In this document: positions 1-6,815 of the stretch, piece by piece
Position numbering within the stretch: the first letter of the stretch is position 1
Layout: each line of letters begins with the position of its first letter
From: Oscillatoria salina IIICB1
GTDB taxonomy: Bacteria > Cyanobacteriota > Cyanobacteriia > Cyanobacteriales > SIO1D9
Length of the DNA: 35,646 nt
Direction: 5' to 3'
NCBI RefSeq assembly: GCF_020144665.1
Contig: NZ_JAAHBQ010000073.1
Location: 1 to 35,646 of the forward strand
Notes under the pieces: model-generated
Database searches by the model: none
Seen by the model: the letters and a program-made list of their open reading frames with translations, nothing else
Told to the model about the DNA's origin: nothing
Made by a program: the position numbers and the translations under genes

Positions 1-23
1 GGGGGGGTGGGGGAGCCTTACGG

Positions 24-2071
24 GTTTCCATTAATTCAACTTCCGAAGAAGTCAGAAGTGTAAGCAAGTTTGCGAGGTTGACCCAACAACTGGACAGGGT
101 TTCCATTAATTCAACTTCCGAAGAAGTCAGAAGCTTAGGTCAGGGGCCTTCCCCTGCTGATGACGGTTTCCATTAATTCAACTTCCGAAGAAGTCAGAAG
201 AATTAAAAGAGTCAGCTGAAAAAAAAGCTGCAATTCTGGTTTCCATTAATTCAACTTCCGAAGAAGTCAGAAGACGCTTCCCAAGAGGAGGCCAAGAAGG
301 CCTGGGAGGGTTTCCATTAATTCAACTTCCGAAGAAGTCAGAAGACCGGAATAACTGCTTGCAGGCGGGGGCAATATGGTTTCCATTAATTCAACTTCCG
401 AAGAAGTCAGAAGCGCCAGGAGCAGCCTGCTCCTCAGCCGCGGTGTAACGTTTCCATTAATTCAACTTCCGAAGAAGTCAGAAGGTGTCGAAAAAACATT
501 CAAGCAACTTTTTTCAGCTCTTCATGTTTCCATTAATTCAACTTCCGAAGAAGTCAGAAGAAAAAACTTGGAGCCATACCTGGCAAATTATACCGGTTTC
601 CATTAATTCAACTTCCGAAGAAGTCAGAAGTGATGGCTATAGCTGGAAACAGCGTTCAAGCCCCCTCGGTTTCCATTAATTCAACTTCCGAAGAAGTCAG
701 AAGGACGTTACGACGTACTACGGCTGTCCCCCGGACACGTTTCCATTAATTCAACTTCCGAAGAAGTCAGAAGCAATCATCGAGGTTGCACAGGCTCGTG
801 TCCCATTGGACATCGTTTCCATTAATTCAACTTCCGAAGAAGTCAGAAGTATCCTATCCCGAGTACCCTCAGTTAGGGCACTCCACGTTTCCATTAATTC
901 AACTTCCGAAGAAGTCAGAAGTTTTTTCCTGGATGCTGCGGATCCCGGGAAGATTCTAGCAGTTTCCATTAATTCAACTTCCGAAGAAGTCAGAAGACAT
1001 CCAGGTCCGTTCTGATGATTCAGGGAAATAGTTTCCATTAATTCAACTTCCGAAGAAGTCAGAAGTGCCAAAAGTTAAAAAGGGTTACCAACCTAGCTGG
1101 TACGTTTCCATTAATTCAACTTCCGAAGAAGTCAGAAGGAGGAGAATATGATGGGCACATGTTGCTTATCGGGTTTCCATTAATTCAACTTCCGAAGAAG
1201 TCAGAAGCTGCGAGAACATCACTTGGAAACGAGACGGCCAGCGGGTTTCCATTAATTCAACTTCCGAAGAAGTCAGAAGTTGTGGTTTAGGGAGCTAAGC
1301 TGCTCCCTTACTAGTTTCCATTAATTCAACTTCCGAAGAAGTCAGAAGTTTCCTAAATGCTAACAATGCCAAGATTTTGGCCGTTGTTTCCATTAATTCA
1401 ACTTCCGAAGAAGTCAGAAGAAAATCACTATGAACGATTGGGTTTTCTTTAAAAAAAAGTTTCCATTAATTCAACTTCCGAAGAAGTCAGAAGCCTTCCC
1501 TCCCCGTCTCCAAGACGAGGGCCAGGTCCAGTTTCCATTAATTCAACTTCCGAAGAAGTCAGAAGACGTTTTGGCCCAGGAAACTGGCGCTACCACTACA
1601 GAATGTTTCCATTAATTCAACTTCCGAAGAAGTCAGAAGCTCATAACCCCTCGCGGTACCGAAATAGTTGACCGTGTTTCCATTAATTCAACTTCCGAAG
1701 AAGTCAGAAGATTCAAGCATTACTGGGGACCGAGACCCCAGTTCAGGAACGTTTCCATTAATTCAACTTCCGAAGAAGTCAGAAGCACGACTACATACTG
1801 GGGCTGTCCCCCGGACACAAGAGTTTCCATTAATTCAACTTCCGAAGAAGTCAGAAGATGATAACAACGCTGAAATTTTGGCTGTTGCCTATTGTTTCCA
1901 TTAATTCAACTTCCGAAGAAGTCAGAAGGTATCACCATTTATCGCGGATGCCCACCGGACACGGTTTCCATTAATTCAACTTCCGAAGAAGTCAGAAGCG
2001 TCGCACATTACCATAATGGGTCGTGGCGGATCGATTGTTTCCATTAATTCAACTTCCGAAGAAGTCAGAAG
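24..2071 (-). CRISPR. CRISPR array, 29 repeats of 35 bp, 28 complete spacers, transcribed leftward
   Basis: Read on the plus strand, each repeat starts GTTTCCATTAATTCAAC and ends GAAGAAGTCAGAAG. All copies look identical, with starts from 24, 99, 166 and so on to 2037. Spacers are 32-41 bp. Bases 1-23 look like the end of a further spacer, so the array continues beyond the left edge. Transcription from the minus strand is inferred from three things: a promoter at 2103-2132; the repeat stem ACTTC-TTCG-GAAGT, whose loop is a cUUCGg tetraloop only in minus-strand RNA; and the minus-strand repeat end ATGGAAAC, which resembles common crRNA 5' handles. On this reading the spacer at 1999-2036 is the newest. 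No cas gene lies in the window, so the subtype cannot be assigned. Spacer content is described in the findings. Confidence 0.98.
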
Positions 2072-2270
2072 AGGGTCGATCTAGAACCCGCTTACTGAGA
2101 GGATTATAACCTAGTAAAATTCCGGGGGTCAAGTCAGTAGCCGAGTAATTGAGAATTAGTGTCATTAATTGTCTCACTTGAAAGCTTGAAAGTCATACAC
2201 TGACTGGGGTTGGTAGCACTCGACGCAAGAATGGGCATTTCAGCGATTCTTAGACTCCCTCGAAAATGAG
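2072..2270 (-). promoter_or_regulatory. CRISPR leader region
   Basis: This non-coding stretch adjoins the terminal repeat on the side of the promoter, where the leader of a leftward-transcribed array must lie. It contains the promoter at 2103-2132 and a tandem octamer duplication (CTTGAAAG twice, 2177-2192). The octamer could be a recognition site for adaptation proteins, but that is only a guess from position. I see no convincing open frame here. Confidence 0.6.
2103..2132 (-). promoter_or_regulatory. Predicted sigma70-type promoter driving the CRISPR array
   Basis: On the minus strand a -35 element TTGACC (2132-2127) is separated by 18 bases from a consensus -10 TATAAT (2108-2103). The predicted start, near 2096, lies about 25 bases before the first repeat, so the primary transcript would enter the array almost at once. 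The match to consensus and the position argue that this is the leader promoter. There has been no experimental check. Confidence 0.7.
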
Positions 2271-2298
2271 GATGAAAGAAAGCCCGACGAAGCGGGCT
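2271..2298 (-). terminator. Candidate Rho-independent terminator upstream of the CRISPR leader
   Basis: On the minus strand AGCCCG (2298-2293), a six-base loop CTTCGT, and CGGGCT (2286-2281) are followed by a pyrimidine-rich tail TTCTTTC. It would stop leftward transcription coming from the neighbouring element and small gene before it reaches the CRISPR leader. The tail is an imperfect T-run, so efficiency is uncertain. Confidence 0.4.
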
Positions 2299-2334
2299 AG
2301 ATGTAGTTTTCTTCTCTTTTTTAAGTTACTTGAG

Positions 2335-2725
2335 CATCTTGACGCTCCCCTGCCTAAAGGCGCGGGGATTCTTGGTTCAACGACACTCCTTACAACTAAA
2401 AGGAATCAGTCTCGCCGATTCGACCCCTCCCTTGACAAATTAACAAAAAAGCAATTTTATCAAGAGCGGCAATTAGTTCCAGTGGGATATATCTCCCCAA
2501 GCGTAAATTCTCGTGCGCCCCACGATACTCGAAAAAGCAAATTTCTTAACCACTGGTTTTCGGTACTCTGTCGAGTCCGGTGCGTTTTTTAAGAGGTTGT
2601 TCGCGCCTCATGTACTGGTATCGCTTTACGTCGTCAACTTAAGACAGTACCGACGAATCCTGTCTGTACCAGGCTACTTTCTTAGAATAGCATCAAAGCC
2701 GTCCTATAAGGACGGGGCTTAACCC
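2335..2725 (+). mobile_element. Remnant or non-autonomous IS200/IS605-type element
   Basis: The stretch is bounded by two hairpins of the kind found at ends of cyanobacterial IS200/IS605 elements. The left one is CTCCCC-TG-CC-TAAA-GG-CGC-GGGG (about 2345-2369) followed by ATTCTTGG; the right one is CCGTCC-TATAA-GGACGG (2699-2715) within AAGC..GGGGCTT. There is no TnpA, TnpB or IscB frame between them, only short frames without family motifs, so the element cannot move by itself. The interior may specify a structured RNA, listed separately. Assignment rests on end structure and remembered similarity of the end sequences; a sequence search against ISfinder would settle it. Exact boundaries are approximate. 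Confidence 0.5.
2372..2605 (+). ncRNA. Possible HEARO / IscB omega-like structured RNA without its nuclease gene
   Basis: After the left hairpin comes GGTTCAACGACACTCCTTAC, then AACTAAAAGGAATCAG and later TCTTAACCACTGG, which I recall as resembling the HEARO RNA family found upstream of IscB HNH nucleases. Local pairing is visible: CGAAAA (2530-2535) with TTTTCG (2557-2562), continued by TAC (2526-2528) with GTA (2563-2565) across a one-base bulge, with the TTAACCACTGG segment in the loop. No IscB frame follows. The family name is from memory and the fold is partial. The decisive test is an Infernal search with the Rfam HEARO model. Confidence 0.35.
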
Positions 2726-2736
2726 ATTATTCTTGG

Positions 2737-2937
2737 TCATTCGGACTCAGATGGCGATTTTGACTCTGTGGAAGGGTCAAAAATAACTGCAAAAGTTGCA
2801 CTGGGGATTAACCTTTGTAAGACTTGTAGATGAGCGAGTGCATCGTTACGTCGGCGAAATTTGGCTACTACTTGGTTTTGGAAGTTAGGGAAGTTTCGCA
2901 CAATTCGCCAGGGATACAATTGCTCAATGTAAGTCAT
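2737..2937 (-). CDS. Small conserved cyanobacterial protein, 66 aa
   Basis: The product starts MTYIEQLYPWRIVRNFPN and has a central basic stretch (KFRRRNDALAHLQVLQRLIP) and an acidic, serine-rich tail. I recognise the pattern of an N-terminal YPW and an FRRRNDA..HLQVL block from many cyanobacterial hypothetical proteins, but know of no assigned function. The start is supported by a strong Shine-Dalgarno sequence AGGAGG five bases before the ATG. There is no signal peptide and no membrane segment. It is transcribed towards the CRISPR leader, from which the terminator-like hairpin at 2271-2298 may separate it. Confidence 0.8.
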   Translation of the reverse strand: MTYIEQLYPWRIVRNFPNFQNQVVAKFRRRNDALAHLQVLQRLIPSATFAVIFDPSTESKSPSESE

Positions 2938-3154
2938 GGTTTCCTCCTGTGTTTGTCGAGCCTTTTGCTTTTTCGCCTGGTTGTACTTTAATTAAGTTAT
3001 TTTCACGGAAACAGGTCGGGTTGCCTTTGACTTTTTGAGGTAAATATGGTATAGAATTAGAGCCAGAAATTAGTTTCGTGATTCGCACGGAAAAAGCGCG
3101 GTGAAGGTTAGCCCTGACTTATATTGAGTTTAGCTAGTTATTAATTCTGGTTAG

Positions 3155-5245
3155 ATGTCGAAAAAACTACTGTGTCATTTTCTTATCGGTATTCCGGGTA
3201 GTGGAAAGTCTACTTTTGCTAGTCAATTGGTGGAGTTGCTACCTAATACTGCAATTGTCTCTACGGATAGGATACGGGAACAATTATACGGTTCCCAGAC
3301 GATTCAAGGAAGTTGGGAGGAAATTGAGAGGGAGGCGCTAGTTCAATTTGCTGTTAATATCGCTAGGGATAAGGATATAATTTATGATGCGACTAATGCT
3401 AAACGCTGTTATCGGCTGGATATGGTGCAAAAGCTGGCTGATTTCGAGCTAGAATTGATTGGGTGGTATTTGGATACGGAAGTTAAGATTTGTCAGGAAA
3501 GAAATAGAAAGCGATCGCGCCAAGTACCAGAAGTAGTAATTAAGAGTATGGCAGAATCCTTGAAACGCTTTCCACCGATACCAGCCGAAGGGTTTACTGT
3601 TGTCAATCGAGTTGATTTTAGTCAAAAAGAGTTCGATTTACAAACTCTAATTGAGAAGATACCACAGCAAATATCGCGCACCTCAATTAACCGTCATAAT
3701 CGTACCCATCACCGTCAAATTCAATTACACGAATATTCTCGATTAATCGACTTTGAACGCTTATTGCATTTAATTTCTTTAATTTTACGTTATCCGGGTA
3801 TCGGCGCCATGCACGTTAACCAACCGGAAACTTTAGCTGCGATTTTTGGTAAGATTCCCCCAATTAAAACATATATAGCAGAAATTAGTTTATTTGTCAA
3901 GCATTTTGCTGGAAAAGTGTATGGTGAAGAAAAGTATCTTGCTAGGGACTTAGAATGGTTAGAAAAAAATCACTTTCTTCAGCCGATTTCAGCTCAAAAA
4001 ACTAACCAAGTTAACTCCCAATCAGAATCTAACGAATTAGAACTAAATTTACTCGACCAACCCAATCTAATTACTCATCAATATTCAGATATAGAGCCAT
4101 TTCAAAGATTACTAAAAACTATCCGCTTTCTGATCCATCATCCCTTTTTGCGCGACCCAGAACTCACTATTCAAGAAAATTTAATCGCGCAAATGATTCG
4201 CGCAAAAGTATTTGACTTTGTTTCCCGCGATAGTCTCCGTAAAGACATCGAAAAAATCCTCAAACCTTATCAAATTTTACCAGAAAAGCCTCTACGACGC
4301 GGCTATTATGCAGGAACAGCAATTTTCAGTCCGCGAGAATTACAGAAATTATTTCGCTTAGTACAATCTCAAACCCATCATTTAGACAACCCAGTCGAAC
4401 TAGAAATTTACGAAACTTTCCGCGAAAGAATGGAAGCTAGTCAACTTTTAACTGAAACTGATACTTATCCAGTACGAATAATGGGAACAAGAGCAATTGT
4501 TAACAGTGAAAAATTACCATTTTCAGCTCTAGCTAAAAATCCCGAACGAGTTGAAGAAGCAATTGAAACTGGAGAATTACTCGAACTAAATCGGTTTCCG
4601 GGAGTTGGTAAATTTGCGGTGGATAAAGAAGGTTTTTTTCAAGCTTATCCTTTACAATTAGTGTTTCATAATATTGCTTGGTATTTAGGATTTGAAATTG
4701 TTGGTGGTAGTGACGATAAATTGTTAAGATTTGATCGTTTAGACAGACTATTTTTAGGAAGAAATACTGGCAAAAATCGCCCTCATCTTGAGCAAAAAAG
4801 AGCTTGTCAGAAGTTAATGAAATTGTATGCAGCAACACCGGGAATTTATTTAGGAAATAGTGTCAGCGAACAGCGAAAATATCTAAGTAGTAAAAAAGCT
4901 GTAAGAGCTAGCGTTGAAATTCTGCTAGAATTATGGATAAGTGACCGAATTTTTCGTTTTGTTAGTGAAGGTACTCAGCGATTTCCTGTTGGGAAAATGA
5001 AGATGTCACCACCGAGAGAGAAAAATAGTCTTGTTGATAAATCTTTGTTTGTTCTATCTCTAACTGGATCTGAAAAATTTCCGAATCGGTTGCAAGTAAT
5101 CTTACCAAAGTGGTCGTTGTCAGATGTAGATTTGAAGCGTTGGATTTTAGGGTTTGATGGAGAAGTTAAGGTTGTACAACCTCCCGAATATGCTGAATAC
5201 TTTTTGACAGCAGGAAAAGCGATTTGTGCTGCTTACTCACCTTAG
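3155..5245 (+). CDS. P-loop polynucleotide-kinase-like protein fused to a WYL domain, 696 aa
   Basis: Residues 1-155 form an AAA_33/PNKP-type kinase: Walker A GIPGSGKST (12-20), STDRIR around D38, YDATN (77-81), and the basic region RNRKRSRQVPEVVIKSM followed by PPIPAEGF, as in 5'-polynucleotide kinases and zeta-type kinases. The middle (about 190-300) is helical and of unclear kind. The C-terminal half carries a WYL domain, with the literal motif AWYLGFE (W509-Y510-L511) and LLRFDRLDRL downstream, ending in a WCX-like segment. WYL domains bind nucleic acids or nucleotide ligands and often regulate defence loci, so an RNA-repair or defence-regulation role is plausible but inferred. It stands alone on the plus strand. 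The ATG start gives a Walker A at the usual distance from the N-terminus. Confidence 0.85.
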   Translation: MSKKLLCHFLIGIPGSGKSTFASQLVELLPNTAIVSTDRIREQLYGSQTIQGSWEEIEREALVQFAVNIARDKDIIYDATNAKRCYRLDMVQKLADFELELIGWYLDTEVKICQERNRKRSRQVPEVVIKSMAESLKRFPPIPAEGFTVVNRVDFSQKEFDLQTLIEKIPQQISRTSINRHNRTHHRQIQLHEYSRLIDFERLLHLISLILRYPGIGAMHVNQPETLAAIFGKIPPIKTYIAEISLFVKHFAGKVYGEEKYLARDLEWLEKNHFLQPISAQKTNQVNSQSESNELELNLLDQPNLITHQYSDIEPFQRLLKTIRFLIHHPFLRDPELTIQENLIAQMIRAKVFDFVSRDSLRKDIEKILKPYQILPEKPLRRGYYAGTAIFSPRELQKLFRLVQSQTHHLDNPVELEIYETFRERMEASQLLTETDTYPVRIMGTRAIVNSEKLPFSALAKNPERVEEAIETGELLELNRFPGVGKFAVDKEGFFQAYPLQLVFHNIAWYLGFEIVGGSDDKLLRFDRLDRLFLGRNTGKNRPHLEQKRACQKLMKLYAATPGIYLGNSVSEQRKYLSSKKAVRASVEILLELWISDRIFRFVSEGTQRFPVGKMKMSPPREKNSLVDKSLFVLSLTGSEKFPNRLQVILPKWSLSDVDLKRWILGFDGEVKVVQPPEYAEYFLTAGKAICAAYSP

Positions 5246-5441
5246 TTTAACTGCGATTCAGAGATTATTTTCCCGGTCGTACAAATGTACTAACTTCAGT
5301 TTTTAATAGTCGTAATTGGTCGAAAAAGCCCATAGATAGTGCAGCCCAAGTCTTATCCTAATCTTGAAGCTAGAGGTTGAGAAATGGCGATCGCGATAAA
5401 ATAGTTATACCATTACCGATCGCAAACATTAGTAATCTAGA

Positions 5442-6677
5442 TTACTTTTTCTGGATTGGTTTATTCTTCGAGGGCTTTTTCTTGTTCGAGAAATTTTTCC
5501 GATCCGAGGGCTTTTTCTTGTTCGAGAATTTAGGCTTAACTTTAAATGGCTTTTTATAGCGAGGAATTTCATCAGTAGGAGGTTCGATATCTTCCACCCA
5601 CTCAAAACAATTACCTTCTGGTAGAAAGCGAAAATTTCCTTGTATAAACCACTTTTTCGGCAAGTCTTCTTTGGGTGTTTTCGGGTTAAATCTAAATGGC
5701 TGTACCTCTCCTTCGCGTCTCATTCTAATTGGTACGTGCGTTGCTTTAAATTTTTTAGTAGGGTCGGGAGCTTCAGGATTACGATAAATTGAGATTACAG
5801 GTAAGCGAGAAGGAGCGATAAACTGCCAAATTCCACAGAGAGTAAACTGTCCCGGTTCGGTTTCCCATTGATTTTCTTCACACCAAGCTACCACGACAAA
5901 ATACATTTCTGGTGGTTTCCTGGGGATATATAATACTTTGGGATAAACTCGCAGGAACAAGGGTGTTGAGGGATTATTTTGCAGTTGTTTGCTAAAGTTA
6001 TACTTTCCTCCCGGACGAAAAGACAAGCGAAATTGATGTTCTCCTATGGAAATCATCATTTCACCATCATCTCGTCGCGATGCTTGACCGTATAATGTCC
6101 CGATACCTTGGAAGTAGTGTGAAGTTTCTTTCGTTTCTTCCTTCTCCTCAGCATCTCCAGATGCGTCTGCATCCGCAGTTTTCTCTTCTACCTCAGCCGA
6201 TGCAGGAGTAGGGGCTTTTTCTGCTGGTGCTACCTCTAGTGTTGTCTCGGTTTCTTCTACCTCAGCCGATGCAGGAGTAGGGGCTTTTTCTGCTGGTGCT
6301 ACTTCTAGTGTTGTCTCGGTTTCTTCTACCTCAGCCGATGCAGGAGTAGGGGCTTTTTCTGCTGGTGCTACTTCTAGCGTTGTCTCAGTTTCTTCTACCT
6401 CAGCCGAGGTATCTAAATCTACTTTCTCTTCAGTATCATCTACTTTAGCTTGCTCTGGAACCTCAGCAGGGGTAGAAGTAGCCGCCTTTTTCTTAACCTT
6501 TTTCCGACGCTTCGCAGTGGATGTAGCATCCACCTTATCTTTAAGATCGGCATCCGCTTCTACATCTGGCTTTTTCTCAGCCTCAGTAGGTGCAGCGTCT
6601 GCTTTTTTCTCCTCAGCCGCAGCTTTCTTTCTAATTTCAAGAATTTGAAGCATCCTGATTTCTCTAGCAGAAGGCAT
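5442..6677 (-). CDS. Hypothetical cyanobacterial protein with Glu/Ala/Pro repeats and Lys-rich tail, 411 aa
   Basis: Three parts are visible. Residues 1-185 are low complexity: an acidic and alanine-rich segment, a basic cluster TAKRRKKVKKKAA, then three copies of a 23-residue unit starting SAEVEETETTLEVAPAEK. Residues about 186-375 are a folded, aromatic-rich domain (SHYFQGIGTLYGQASRRDDG, then PLFLRVYPKVLYIPRKPPEMYFVVVAW) that looks like a conserved cyanobacterial domain of unknown function, perhaps a beta barrel. The last 35 residues are very lysine-rich with a duplicated SNKKKPS. There is no signal peptide or membrane helix. The charged ends suggest nucleic-acid or polyanion contact, which is inference. 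Convergent with the kinase-WYL gene, about 200 bp apart. Confidence 0.8.
   Translation of the reverse strand: MPSAREIRMLQILEIRKKAAAEEKKADAAPTEAEKKPDVEADADLKDKVDATSTAKRRKKVKKKAATSTPAEVPEQAKVDDTEEKVDLDTSAEVEETETTLEVAPAEKAPTPASAEVEETETTLEVAPAEKAPTPASAEVEETETTLEVAPAEKAPTPASAEVEEKTADADASGDAEEKEETKETSHYFQGIGTLYGQASRRDDGEMMISIGEHQFRLSFRPGGKYNFSKQLQNNPSTPLFLRVYPKVLYIPRKPPEMYFVVVAWCEENQWETEPGQFTLCGIWQFIAPSRLPVISIYRNPEAPDPTKKFKATHVPIRMRREGEVQPFRFNPKTPKEDLPKKWFIQGNFRFLPEGNCFEWVEDIEPPTDEIPRYKKPFKVKPKFSNKKKPSDRKNFSNKKKPSKNKPIQKK
5469..5528 (-). repeat. Duplicated 24-bp unit in the lysine-rich C-terminal tail
   Basis: The same 24-bp sequence, starting CGAGGGCTTTTTCTTGTT, lies at 5469-5492 and 5505-5528 (36-bp period) and encodes the repeated FSNKKKPS block. 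In frame, so a simple length polymorphism of the basic tail is likely. Confidence 0.9.
6186..6410 (-). repeat. Three tandem 69-bp repeats plus a partial fourth, in frame
   Basis: Units start at 6186, 6255, 6324 and (partial) 6393, each opening TTCTACCTCAGCCGA on the plus strand. They differ at only a few positions and encode a 23-residue Glu/Thr/Pro-rich linker unit of the 411-aa protein. The period is a multiple of three, so copy-number change keeps the frame. Confidence 0.95.
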
Positions 6678-6815
6678 AATAACTCAAAAAAAAACACCAA
6701 GTAACCTATAATAACAAAAAGCTAATAAATCCTGCATCTCAAAACTCAACAATTCTCAACTGTATTTTGGCTAGTCGTACTTCTATTTCCTTAAACGGAT
6801 TAAACAGACGCGAGC

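Noticed and set aside
997-1030. Spacer reading IQVRSDDSGK as a fourth ILAV-family member
   Set aside because: It shares only DxGK with spacer 922-961 and the next codon (TA-) cannot be Ile, so the alignment fails in frame.
704-1822. The similar spacers explained as duplication of one spacer followed by mutation
   Set aside because: Their ends are in different registers and the flanking spacer bases differ, while changes concentrate at third codon positions. That fits independent uptake from homologous coding sequence.
376-1904. Open reading frames of 60-106 aa on both strands within the CRISPR array
   Set aside because: They are made of the repeat translated over and over (VSINSTSEEV, FPLIQLPKKSE, LLTSSEVELMET) and carry no independent signal of a gene.
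2266-2722. Two overlapping plus-strand frames of 108 and 69 aa
   Set aside because: They run through the element's hairpins and the putative structured RNA, have no family motif, and have no convincing start context.
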